From a virus, in IMG/VR virus record IMGVR_UViG_3300036790_000395, positions 1 through 61,963 of that record: 61,963 nucleotides of DNA. One strand, 5' to 3'. Below, one piece after another: positions 7,445 to 14,972 of the stretch; positions within the stretch are counted from its first letter, which is position 1, and the number at the start of each line of letters is the position of its first letter. The translations under genes were made by a program, and so were the position numbers. The notes under the pieces were generated by a model. The model saw only the letters and a list, made by a program, of their open reading frames with translations, was not told where the DNA came from and made no database searches.

Positions 7445-7630
7445 TGTAGTCGATTTGTAGTTGGTGGGTGCGGATTATGTGAAATATGCGAACTATGCGT
7501 TAATAGAATCAGTAAGTTACAGATTCTAAAACGATGCGCACGGTTCAAATCCCACCAGCCGCCCCACCTAAATCCCTTTAAAATCAATAAGTTAGCAGTA
7601 GCAAGAAAAAACTGTAGTCGATTTGTAGTT
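7445..7630. other. attP: Candidate attP: tRNA 3'-end core flanked by integrase arm repeats
   Basis: The core (about 7542-7566, GGTTCAAATCCCACCAGCC and on to CCCCA) reads as the T loop, 3' T-stem strand, acceptor 3' strand, discriminator C and CCA of a tRNA. The 5' T-stem strand is absent, as expected when only the 3' end of a host tRNA is carried. C73 and the implied GCGGCTG 5' acceptor strand fit tRNA-His best. Flanking it are two identical 18-bp direct repeats, TGTAGTCGATTTGTAGTT (7445-7462 and 7613-7630), and an inner pair AATCARTAAGTTA (7507-7519, 7582-7594), which look like arm-type sites. The integrase gene starts 24 bases later. Confidence 0.85.
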
Positions 7631-7653
7631 TTGACGTGATAGAGTTGCCCTAG

Positions 7654-8838
7654 ATGGCTATTGAACTTTACCGGCGTCACGGCGTCTCCTGTAAGTACCC
7701 TCCCAGTCAAAGAACACGCGAACATCGAAAATGTTCGTGCCCGGTATGGGGCTTCGGCTACCTCAACGGCAAGAAGTTCGCCGATCAAACGCTGCACACC
7801 CGCATGTGGGGCGAGGCCGAGCGACTCATCGCAAGTTGGGACGAAGACCATAAGAAGGAGGAGTCCGACCGCCGCAAAACGGTGCCGGTGCCGGTAGCCA
7901 TCGAGAAGTACCTCGCGCACTGCAAGGTCGAGAACAACAACGCCGACTCGACGCTGAAGAGCTACACGAAAAGCCTCTCGCACTTCGAGAAGTTCGTCAT
8001 CGAGCAGGGCGTCAAGATGATCGCTGATGTGAACACTCAGACCATCCGCGACTTCCTCTCCACGCGCGCAGAGTACACGCCGAAGACCCGGCGCAAGGAG
8101 CTGGAGCACGTTCGCTTCTTGCTGTGGTTCTGCGTCTCGCAGGGCTGGATCGAAAACAACCCGGCATCCGGCCACGGGGAAGGGAAGAGCAAGGCGATCC
8201 GCATCAAGGTGCCGAAGGGCGGCAGCTACCAGCCCTTTACCGAGGAAGAAGTCGAGCGCTTGCTGCAAGCCGCCGAAACGATCAACAACAACAACAAGCG
8301 CTGGATCAATCGGGCGCGTCTGCGGGCGAGAGCGATGATCCTTGTGATGTGCTACTCGGGCCTGCGCATCTCGGACGTTGCAACCTTGCGGCGCGATGAA
8401 GTTCAGCCGACCGGCCTGATGAAAGATCACATGCTCGTCAAGACCAAAGTTCTGCATTGGACACGGTTCGGGGAGGATACATTGCGGGCGCTGTTGGCAC
8501 TCCCCGTCGAGAGTGAGTACTTCTTCTGGTCCGGCCCCAAGGAGTCTAAAATGACTACTTGCTGCGGAACCATGCGCCGCACGCTGTCTAGCATTGGCAA
8601 GCGGACAAGCATCGCGGTGCATCCGCATCGATTCCGCAACACCTTCTCGCTGCGGGTGATGGATGAGACCAATGATATTCGGACTCTGCAGCAATTGCTT
8701 GGTCATCAGAACCTCAGCAGCACACAAGCCTATTTGCACAACAGCACCAAGCAGGACCAACACCTGCACGACACACTGGCGAAAATCCAGCCAGGAGGAA
8801 AGGTAATCCAGATGCCGAGTAAGAGTAAATCCGCATAG
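7654..8838 (+). CDS. int: Tyrosine site-specific recombinase, phage integrase
   Basis: 394 residues. The N-terminus (RRHGVSCKYPPSQR, CSCPVWGFG) is a Cys-containing segment of the type common in Acidobacteriota integrases. A SAM-like core-binding domain covers about residues 75-160. The catalytic domain shows Arg in CYSGLRISDV, HPHRFRNTF (H-x-x-R), LLGHQNLSSTQAYLH with the second His, and the nucleophilic Tyr. It lies next to the attP-like region and is convergent with an excisionase-like gene, so it is the integrase of this temperate phage. No Shine-Dalgarno is evident just before the ATG. Confidence 0.94.
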   Translation: MAIELYRRHGVSCKYPPSQRTREHRKCSCPVWGFGYLNGKKFADQTLHTRMWGEAERLIASWDEDHKKEESDRRKTVPVPVAIEKYLAHCKVENNNADSTLKSYTKSLSHFEKFVIEQGVKMIADVNTQTIRDFLSTRAEYTPKTRRKELEHVRFLLWFCVSQGWIENNPASGHGEGKSKAIRIKVPKGGSYQPFTEEEVERLLQAAETINNNNKRWINRARLRARAMILVMCYSGLRISDVATLRRDEVQPTGLMKDHMLVKTKVLHWTRFGEDTLRALLALPVESEYFFWSGPKESKMTTCCGTMRRTLSSIGKRTSIAVHPHRFRNTFSLRVMDETNDIRTLQQLLGHQNLSSTQAYLHNSTKQDQHLHDTLAKIQPGGKVIQMPSKSKSA

Positions 8839-9114
8839 TCAGCTCGCCTTGTTCTTCAGCCGCTCGTAAACACGATTGGCTACTGATAGCGGGATGCGCA
8901 GAGAGATGCGCACCCGCTTATTTTTTGTCTTAGGCTTCGGTTTAACAACATCCGGCTCATCCACGAACAGCCCAAAGATGTAGTTCTCGCTGAACCCCCA
9001 CCGATCCGCAAGGTCTACGCATTTGAAATGCGGCTCGAAAGCGGCCTCTAGAGCGCGTCTGGTCTCGGAGCTATCCTCACTGCCCATCGGCTTTTTAGGT
9101 GTGTCGGTCATCAA
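8839..9114 (-). CDS. Excisionase-like HTH DNA-binding protein
   Basis: 91 residues. The middle (FKCVDLADRWGFSENYIFGLF) is a MerR/excisionase-type HTH followed by VDEPDVVKPK. The end, RISLRIPLSVANRVYERL, matches the RIP-x-S-V-x-x-R-V pattern of small HTH proteins that accompany integrases in Acidobacteriota-type elements. Its stop codon abuts the integrase stop, so the genes converge. Likely role: directing excision, or controlling the integrase. Confidence 0.7.
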   Translation of the reverse strand: MMTDTPKKPMGSEDSSETRRALEAAFEPHFKCVDLADRWGFSENYIFGLFVDEPDVVKPKPKTKNKRVRISLRIPLSVANRVYERLKNKAS

Positions 9115-9332
9115 TGCACCGTCCCTCCCGAACCCGTTACGCCGTACTCGACCGCGTTGCGCGTCAACCAGCGGCTCATCTCAGTCTTCGCCGGTTCGTG
9201 CTCCAGCACCCAACAGAGCGCGTTGCGCGCGCCGAGTAACAGGTCTTGCTGCTCCTTCGTCAGATCCCGGTCGCGGGCGAGGCGCGTCGAGAAGATGTCG
9301 TGCGCGCGCTGAATGTCTGCGATGTTCTTCAT
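9111..9332 (-). CDS. Small hypothetical protein
   Basis: 73 residues starting at MKNIADIQRAHDI, where GGAGAAAGG precedes the ATG; a longer frame upstream has no ribosome site. Charged helices: LARDRDLTKEQQDLLLGARN and LEHEPAKTEMSRWL. It overlaps its upstream neighbour by four bases. No family recognised. Confidence 0.65.
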   Translation of the reverse strand: MKNIADIQRAHDIFSTRLARDRDLTKEQQDLLLGARNALCWVLEHEPAKTEMSRWLTRNAVEYGVTGSGGTVH

Positions 9333-9595
9333 ACGCCTTTCTCCATCTGCCGTTTGAGCAGGCAATACATCAGAGACATGCCGACCAGCGAGATCGAGAA
9401 GTACTGTTCGGTGCGCACCTTTAAGCTCGGAGCCAGATGCTCGGCGAGGAAGGCGGCGAAATCTTGTATCGCGGGCTGCTCGCGCTGAAAGTACGCCTGA
9501 TTCAGCAGGTTGATATTCGGTATGTCGCACATCAGTTCATTCACGGTCTCGTGCGTGATACGGGGGAATACGATCTTCGCTGCCGGTTCGCTCAT
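9329..9595 (-). CDS. Small hypothetical protein
   Basis: 88 residues starting at MSEPAAKIVFPRI. The ATG overlaps the stop of the Sak4-like gene (ATGA), giving translational coupling. A weakly hydrophobic C-terminal stretch (YFSISLVGMSLMYCLL) could be a buried helix or a membrane anchor. Function unknown. Confidence 0.65.
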   Translation of the reverse strand: MSEPAAKIVFPRITHETVNELMCDIPNINLLNQAYFQREQPAIQDFAAFLAEHLAPSLKVRTEQYFSISLVGMSLMYCLLKRQMEKGV

Positions 9596-10341
9596 GCTGC
9601 CTCCCACTCTGGATAAATGTTGATCGCCAAATTGTCGAACGTGATCAGGTCGTCTACGAGCAGCTTCTCGCCGATCAGCTCGGGCGCGTCCTGGCACATC
9701 TTCACCGTCAGCCCGAATTCCTTGTTGGCGTAGGTCTGCTCGATGATCACGTTCACGTAGTAGTCGAGCTTCGACCAGCCCGCCCACTCGAACCTGCCGG
9801 TCGGCTTATCATTGCGCCAGATCTCCTTCGCCTGATGCGTAATCAGCAGGTTCTTCTCTTGCAGCGCGTTCAGGATGTCGCGCATCTCCTGATTGGCCGG
9901 GCCGCGATCACGCGGCATGATGCGCTGCGCGCGCCCGAAGTGCGCGAACTCGATGTCCTCCCACAATTGCGTGCCGGAGTCGATCATCACCGAGGCGATA
10001 TCCTTGCGCTCGGCGAACGAGAAGATGGCGTCTTTGATCGCCGTCAGGTGCTTGGTGTAGAACTCCATCGCCTGCTCGGGCTTCATCAGAGCGACCTCCA
10101 TCGGCTTGGCGTGGCGTATGAAGTCTTCTTTCGGAAAGTAGATCTTCTTACCGAGCTTCTCGTTGGCCCGCGCGATGGTGCGGCGCGTTTTGCGGTCGAG
10201 TGGGATAACGCCGATGGGCGGCGGCATGGAGGTTCCCAAGAGTGTCTTACCGCTGCCCGCTTCGCCGAAGGAGCCGATAGCCAATTTGTCGGATGGGACT
10301 TCCGACACTTCCACGAATTGCGCGCGGGCGTGCTCTTTCAT
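9592..10341 (-). CDS. Sak4-like RecA-fold ATPase (single-strand annealing recombinase)
   Basis: 249 residues. Walker A is GEAGSGKTLLG at about residue 26 and a Walker B-like strand is SVMIDSGTQLWED. A motif near LLITHQAKEIW and the overall length fit the AAA_24/Sak4 group of phage ATPases, shortened RecA-fold proteins that promote single-strand annealing with an SSB. The XPF nuclease and PD-(D/E)XK exonuclease in the same operon support a recombination role. Confidence 0.8.
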   Translation of the reverse strand: MKEHARAQFVEVSEVPSDKLAIGSFGEAGSGKTLLGTSMPPPIGVIPLDRKTRRTIARANEKLGKKIYFPKEDFIRHAKPMEVALMKPEQAMEFYTKHLTAIKDAIFSFAERKDIASVMIDSGTQLWEDIEFAHFGRAQRIMPRDRGPANQEMRDILNALQEKNLLITHQAKEIWRNDKPTGRFEWAGWSKLDYYVNVIIEQTYANKEFGLTVKMCQDAPELIGEKLLVDDLITFDNLAINIYPEWEAA

Positions 10342-10853
10342 CCGGCGAGCACCTCCGCGATGACGGCTTCGAGTTCCGCCCGCTCGATATGGCCGAAGGC
10401 GGGCGGGTGTGTAGACCCGCTGCTAACTACCTTGATCTGACTCGGCGAGAGGAAGCGGTCGAACCCGTAGCCCCGGCCCCAAGCCTCTGTACGAAGGTTC
10501 AACCGTTCCAACACTTTCAAGAAGAACTCGGTCGGCTGTAAAACGTTTGAAACATTTCGTGTAGACTCTACACGTGGTTCTTCCGTGCTAATCTCTTGCG
10601 GCGGCGGCTCGGCGTCCAATGCAGCAGGCCGGTCCAACCACACGACCGGCAGGTGCTCGCCACGGTCATCGTATTGCTTCATATTTCTCTGCAGATGATC
10701 GCGGCTGCGCGCTACCCAGATGGTGATCACCAGCCGTTGCAGCCTGATCCGAATCGGCCTGCCGACGTTCAGCAGCTCGAAAGCGGAATCCGCCGTCATG
10801 CCGATGCCCAAGTAATGGGTGCCGCCTATCTCCTCGGCGGCGCTCGCGATCAT
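10338..10853 (-). CDS. Hypothetical protein
   Basis: 171 residues with a compact N-terminal domain (about 1-90, IRIRLQRLVITIWVARSRDHL), a Pro/Glu-rich linker and a C-terminal domain (FLKVLERLNLRTEAWGRGYGFDRFL). The linker contains a 15-bp palindrome encoding PRVESTRN. It overlaps the Sak4-like gene by four bases. No family recognised; recombination context only. Confidence 0.6.
   Translation of the reverse strand: MIASAAEEIGGTHYLGIGMTADSAFELLNVGRPIRIRLQRLVITIWVARSRDHLQRNMKQYDDRGEHLPVVWLDRPAALDAEPPPQEISTEEPRVESTRNVSNVLQPTEFFLKVLERLNLRTEAWGRGYGFDRFLSPSQIKVVSSGSTHPPAFGHIERAELEAVIAEVLAG
10559..10573. repeat. 15-bp dispersed palindrome, copy 3 (centre C)
   Basis: GTGTAGACTCTACAC, perfect, in the linker of the 171-residue unknown gene. 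Confidence 0.9.
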
Positions 10854-11323
10854 TGTTCTGCATATCCTTTCTTTCTTAGAGACGGTGTGAACACAGCTTC
10901 CAGCGGAGATGCGCCTTTCTTGAGCCGCTTTATGATTGCCGAGTAGTGAATCTCAGCACGCTTTGCCCAATCCGTTACGCAGAGCGTCTCGCCGCCGATA
11001 GTGATTAACTGATTCCGTCTTGTGTTTCTGCTTTGGACCGTTGGGATAGACCAACGGACGTTTCCTGGTTCGTAGTTACCGTCGTTCTTTTCGCGATCTA
11101 GTGAATGCTGAGAGCTTGGCCGAGGCCCTACATCCAGAAGAAAACACATAAAATCATCCCACTGCGGACAGATCGTTATGCCACGCCCGCCGTAGTCTTT
11201 GAAACGCTTATTCTTTGGATTCAAACAGCGCTGTCGCATATTCACCCACGCGCTATACTCCGGCGTGTCCGCTCCGATTCCGTGTTGTAACTTGCCAGTC
11301 TTATTCGGCATAGCCTTTGGCAA
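10850..11323 (-). CDS. HNH-like homing endonuclease family protein
   Basis: 157 residues. It matches the phage family with the order RCLNPKN, DYGGRGITICPQW, a pattern Gly-x-x-Pro-x(6)-LDRE (GPRPSSQHSLDREKNDG), then GNVRW and QSRN. Members are HNH-type nucleases or their derived DNA-binding forms. The C-terminal part (LCVTDWAKRAEIHYSAI then KRLKKGASPLEAVF) is the HTH module that often follows for target recognition. It probably moved into the operon as a free-standing homing gene. Confidence 0.75.
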   Translation of the reverse strand: MPKAMPNKTGKLQHGIGADTPEYSAWVNMRQRCLNPKNKRFKDYGGRGITICPQWDDFMCFLLDVGPRPSSQHSLDREKNDGNYEPGNVRWSIPTVQSRNTRRNQLITIGGETLCVTDWAKRAEIHYSAIIKRLKKGASPLEAVFTPSLRKKGYAEQ

Positions 11324-11924
11324 TCGCTCTTTGCTTATTCGCTAGCAGCATCTTGCCGGTCTTTTCGATCTCTTCGTCGGAGAATTGAAGTAGATACCGC
11401 ATGTAGATCGGCCCTGAACCCCTGTAATCACCATTGATAAATGCGACGTGCCAGCGGCAGAAGCGGAAGCCATAGCCCCATAAGTAGCCTCGGCCCTGGT
11501 GCATCCAATACCATTCGTCCACGAAGTCGCGGCCCTCACGGACCTTCTTCCAGGTCAACTTGAATTCTTCGAGGCAGGGCGCGTCTTGATACGACGAGAT
11601 GCCGTCGCAGGTCATCGCGATGCCTTCTTCGATCAGCTCGCCCGGCTGCCAGTCGATCTCCGGGTAGAGAGAGACGGCGAACTCTTCCCACGCTAAGCCG
11701 AGCGCCATACGCAACGGCATCTCTTCTTCGTCGAGATCCGCCAACGCCCGCATCAGGCCGCCTTCAAGGGCGACGTAGCGGAGGATGCCACTCAAATGTA
11801 TACCGGACGAACGTGTAGGCTCGACGAGGTGGCCCTTTTTCGTCATGGGGCGCGCGATTGGCGAGCGGCTGCGTAGATCGGTCCGCTCCAAGCTGATTTT
11901 CGTTTCGTCGAGTATGATCGGCAT
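11301..11924 (-). CDS. PD-(D/E)XK exonuclease (YqaJ/RecB-like)
   Basis: About 207 residues from the ATG with CCGGAG 7 bases upstream. The active-site pattern is visible: GLAWEEFAVSLYP, IAMTCDGIS (metal Asp) and CLEEFKLTW (E-x-K). It ends in WHVAFINGDYRGS and a charged helix, as in phage recombination exonucleases that resect double-strand ends. With the Sak4-like ATPase it could form a two-component recombination system. A decayed copy of the palindrome lies at 11813-11827. Confidence 0.8.
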   Translation of the reverse strand: MPIILDETKISLERTDLRSRSPIARPMTKKGHLVEPTRSSGIHLSGILRYVALEGGLMRALADLDEEEMPLRMALGLAWEEFAVSLYPEIDWQPGELIEEGIAMTCDGISSYQDAPCLEEFKLTWKKVREGRDFVDEWYWMHQGRGYLWGYGFRFCRWHVAFINGDYRGSGPIYMRYLLQFSDEEIEKTGKMLLANKQRAIAKGYAE

Positions 11925-12012
11925 ATTCAATCTCCGGTAGCCCGCGAGCGGCGAGACGCGCGTTGAGTGAACGCACGATACCCACTAGCGCGCGGCGCGA
12001 TTCTGCGTCCAC
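11764..12012 (-). CDS. Possible small gene overlapping the exonuclease start
   Basis: 82 codons from a GTG start with AAGGAG 7 bases upstream. The first 30 residues (MDAESRRALVGIVRSLNARL) look protein-like and precede the exonuclease start. The rest overlaps the exonuclease gene by about 160 bases and looks like a shadow. Either a genuine overlapping small gene or a short coding stretch broken near the exonuclease start. Confidence 0.35.
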   Translation of the reverse strand: MDAESRRALVGIVRSLNARLAARGLPEIEYADHTRRNENQLGADRSTQPLANRAPHDEKGPPRRAYTFVRYTFEWHPPLRRP

Positions 12013-12108
12013 GCAATGACTCCTTTCGGTACTGTTGAAATGAAGCCCAAAGAGAGGGGCGCGCGATTAGGGGGTTCAGTTCTAACAAGCACACCCCAAA
12101 CTCGATGG

Positions 12109-12145
12109 CCGGGCCGGAAAGATGTTGGAGGAGCAACCGGCCCGG
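12109..12145. terminator. GC-rich inverted repeat downstream of the gene at 12188-13129
   Basis: Perfect 9-bp arms CCGGGCCGG and CCGGCCCGG with a 19-base loop, in the 175-base gap between two leftward genes. There is no T run after it on the minus strand, so it may be an attenuator, a processing site or an operator rather than a strong intrinsic terminator. The rest of the gap shows nothing clear. Confidence 0.4.
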
Positions 12146-12187
12146 TTCTGACGAAAGGCGCTGCTGACGCCCTACGCAGAGAGGAAG

Positions 12188-13129
12188 TTAAGCGGCGGCG
12201 TCCTCGTCGCTCTTCGAGAAGGTGAAGGTGTCGCCGTCGTAGTCGAAGCCGAGTTCCGCGCCTTGCTCGATCAGGAACTCATCCGAGCGGAACAGGTCTT
12301 GCACAGCCTTATCGTATTTTTTGTCGCGTGATTTGTCACGGACCAAGCGGGAGTAGGCCATCGAGGCGAACTTCTTCGAGTCGCGTGTTTCACCGGCCAA
12401 TTCTTTGGTGAGTGCAGATAATATGCCTTGCGCGATGGCGGTTGGATCGTTGCCATTGGAGGCGGCGGCTGCTGCTGCCGTTGTTGCTGCGGCTGGTGCA
12501 GCGGTAGTGGCTGGTTTCGCAGTAGATGTAGAGGTGGTTGCCTTCCCGGCTGGCTTCTTCGCCGCTTTCTCGTAGGGGAACACCATGATCTTGTCCACTA
12601 CTAGATAGTTCGGCTCGACCTCGCGCCCGCCGATGTTGGTCTTCGCGCCCTTCTGCGTGATGCCGTGAAAGATCGTGCCTTCCAGATCCGGCAGGTAGGC
12701 GTCCTTCAAGATGTCGGGCTTAAAGCCATGCTCTTCGAGCGAATGAAGGAAAGTCGCGAAAGCGCTATGGTTATTGATCTGGACGCCATCCCCGCCGAAC
12801 ACCGTGTTGCCCTCGGTGCCGAGTTCGGGGCCGAGATCGGACGGGTCCGCGTCTTCCCGCGAGGCTGCTTGACCAGGGCGCATGCGGGTCAAGTCTTTCT
12901 CGATGCGCAGGATCTTCTCCATCGGCTCATCGTCGGTCGGCTTGAGCTGCTCGTCTACTCGCTGCAGCTTCAGCAGGGCCGCCAAGAACTCGGGAAACTG
13001 CTCGCCGCTCTCGCGGTTGGGCGGATACTGAAACACTATCGTGCGCGCCTTTTCGATACGTGCGGTTCCCTCCGTGAACCCTAATTTGGGTTCGTAAAAG
13101 TCCGCTGAGGCAAAGCTCATCTTCGGCAT
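12188..13129 (-). CDS. Hypothetical DNA-metabolism protein with Ala/Thr-rich linker and acidic tail
   Basis: 313 residues. The N-terminal 180 form a folded domain (GFKPDILKDAYLPDLEGTIF, VEPNYLVVDKIMVFPYE). A low-complexity Ala/Thr linker follows (about 190-235), then a C-terminal domain (ILSALTKELAGETRDSKKFA). The chain ends with SKSDEDAAA, an acidic tail recalling those that SSB-like proteins use to recruit partners. Position between the exonuclease and the helicase suggests an SSB or recombination role, but no OB-fold signature can be assigned by eye. Confidence 0.55.
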   Translation of the reverse strand: MPKMSFASADFYEPKLGFTEGTARIEKARTIVFQYPPNRESGEQFPEFLAALLKLQRVDEQLKPTDDEPMEKILRIEKDLTRMRPGQAASREDADPSDLGPELGTEGNTVFGGDGVQINNHSAFATFLHSLEEHGFKPDILKDAYLPDLEGTIFHGITQKGAKTNIGGREVEPNYLVVDKIMVFPYEKAAKKPAGKATTSTSTAKPATTAAPAAATTAAAAAASNGNDPTAIAQGILSALTKELAGETRDSKKFASMAYSRLVRDKSRDKKYDKAVQDLFRSDEFLIEQGAELGFDYDGDTFTFSKSDEDAAA

Positions 13130-13222
13130 TGAAAAAAATGCCTCCTTTTCCTATTCAATTTTTCGGGATGTCCTCGTTAGCGCGGTTTCGTACTGTTTAA
13201 GAGTACTGGAACTGCAATAAGG

Positions 13223-14851
13223 CTACGATAGACCCTTTGGTACTTGTCGCGCAAGAGGGGATGTTAACTTTTCTGCCGGATCGGGCAAAGTATTTTGCTT
13301 GTAGATCTTAAACCCGTCTGGAAAGAACTGCTTGCCAAATACTTGAGCCATAGTAAAGTTGCTGTCGAGAATAAACGTCTCGCAGCGGTCGTCGGCGGCG
13401 CGGCGGCCCCGGCCTACCATTTGCACTAGCTCTAAGATGGCGGTGTAGTAGCGATAGCTCTTGTCTTTCAGCCGCTCGCGCATGACGCGCGACTCACTGT
13501 AAGCGAAGGGCATTTTCGGGATGATCTGGTACTCGCACTGGTCGTATACGAAATCCCATCCGGTGGCATAGGATGGCGAGATCAATACTGCCGGTGGAGC
13601 GGCGGCGCGGAAGCGGCGAGCGGTATCGACAGCATCCGACGCTTTCTCGTGGTGATACATGTAGCGCGCGTATTTACTGCGTGCCAATAACAGGCGCATC
13701 CGCTGATAGCTGACCGTATGGATGATGCCTTTGCGATCCTTACGGGAAGCAATGATTTCATCGATACGGTCAACGATGCGCTGGTAATCTTGATCGGTCG
13801 AGCGGAATCCCATTCGAGCAGTGGGCAGGAAGTAGACCAAGCCCCGGTTCGGCGGCCAGCCATTACTGAATTCGCGGAAGTCGTACTGGTCTTTGGGCAG
13901 TCCGAGCAGGGAGAGAGTGTACGGTCGCAGCGTGGCGCTTAGCAGTAGAATGCGCTCCACGTTGCTGAACAGGAGAGAGCTGTAGCGTCCCGGCCAGATA
14001 GCGTCGAATACGACGTGCTCCCCGGCAGCCTCCCAAGTCCAGTTGTTATCCATCGAGAGGATAGCAGACAGCTTTTTCTTCAAGTTCTCCAGTTGCGTGT
14101 AACGCGGCTCCTCCTGGCGCGCCTCGGCGACGCTAGAGTATAGGTGCTTCAAGCGGTTCAGCTCATCATTGATTCCTTTCGCGCGGGCGGTCGCCCACTT
14201 CTTCCAGCCGTCGCCCGATGGTTCGCTCATCAGGCCGGACGCGGCAGGCTCGGGCGGGGTGTCGAGATCCGAGATCGGCACCGATACCTGGAGAAAGCGG
14301 CTCAGCTCTTCCATCGCGCTATGCGCTTCGTCGCAGATCAACAGCTCGACGGGCGGCCCGTCCGGGTAGCAGAGAGCGGTCGGGGAGCTGCGCCGGGAGT
14401 GCAGCCAGTAGGAGTAATTGGTCGAGACCAGATTAGAGTGCTTCGCCCGCTCCAACGCCTCGAAATACGGGCAACCGGAGTTGTTGCGCCGCGAGCAGCC
14501 TTGCTCGGTGCCGTACTCGCAGGAAACATTCCGGCGTAACTTTGTCGTGTAGACTCTACACGGATAATTGGCTACCCCCCGGATATCGACCATCCCCGAG
14601 GGCGCGAAGTCGGTTACTATTTGGTCCTGTAACCCTTTAGTTGCAGTAAGATAGACGGCTCGCAGGGCGGCGCTTTTGGCAGTCGAGACGCCGATCAGCG
14701 ACTTGCCGATGCCGGTTGGGGCGGCTAAAGCGATGATCGCGGCGGGCGAAGACTGGATGTGATCGATGGCTTCCGCCTGCGTAGGCCGGTACTCGGCGAA
14801 TTTGGGCGGCAGGCCCAAGTCGGCAGGCGATATGTCGAGCAGCAGACTCAT
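13223..14851 (-). CDS. Superfamily 2 DNA helicase, DinG/XPD (Rad3)-type with iron-sulfur Cys cluster
   Basis: 542 residues. Q-like YRPTQAEA, Walker A AAPTGIGKSLIG, motif Ia YLTATKGLQDQIV, Walker B LLICDEAHSA and motif VI LVQMVGRGRRAADD. Between I and II are Cys residues at NYPC, VSCEYG, GCSRR and GCPYF, spaced like the 4Fe-4S ligands of XPD and DinG. Family members unwind 5'-3' and act on D-loops, forks or RNA-DNA hybrids. A 15-bp palindrome (14547-14561) encodes CRVYT right in the Fe-S region, so the site is tolerated even there. Confidence 0.9.
   Translation of the reverse strand: MSLLLDISPADLGLPPKFAEYRPTQAEAIDHIQSSPAAIIALAAPTGIGKSLIGVSTAKSAALRAVYLTATKGLQDQIVTDFAPSGMVDIRGVANYPCRVYTTKLRRNVSCEYGTEQGCSRRNNSGCPYFEALERAKHSNLVSTNYSYWLHSRRSSPTALCYPDGPPVELLICDEAHSAMEELSRFLQVSVPISDLDTPPEPAASGLMSEPSGDGWKKWATARAKGINDELNRLKHLYSSVAEARQEEPRYTQLENLKKKLSAILSMDNNWTWEAAGEHVVFDAIWPGRYSSLLFSNVERILLLSATLRPYTLSLLGLPKDQYDFREFSNGWPPNRGLVYFLPTARMGFRSTDQDYQRIVDRIDEIIASRKDRKGIIHTVSYQRMRLLLARSKYARYMYHHEKASDAVDTARRFRAAAPPAVLISPSYATGWDFVYDQCEYQIIPKMPFAYSESRVMRERLKDKSYRYYTAILELVQMVGRGRRAADDRCETFILDSNFTMAQVFGKQFFPDGFKIYKQNTLPDPAEKLTSPLARQVPKGLS
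14547..14561. repeat. 15-bp dispersed palindrome, copy 4 (centre C)
   Basis: GTGTAGACTCTACAC, perfect, inside the helicase gene. It is read in a different frame from copies 1-3 (Cys-Arg-Val-Tyr-Thr). Confidence 0.9.
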
Positions 14852-14972
14852 CGACTCATCTCTCGTTCAGCAATTCAACCGTAACGAAGCGGCGGGCGGC
14901 TGTAAAGGGGTTCGCGAAACATTTTTGCGGAAACAGAACGAAAAGTTTTCGGGAAGTTTTCGAGTGGATCTG

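Noticed and set aside
7500-7600. Complete tRNA gene near the integrase
   Set aside because: Only the T loop, 3' strands and CCA are present; the 5' T-stem strand, anticodon and D arms are missing, so it is an attachment core.
7393-8769. 458-codon minus-strand frame opposite the integrase
   Set aside because: It lies antisense to a tyrosine recombinase with all catalytic residues and has Val/Leu/Arg-rich shadow composition with no ribosome site.
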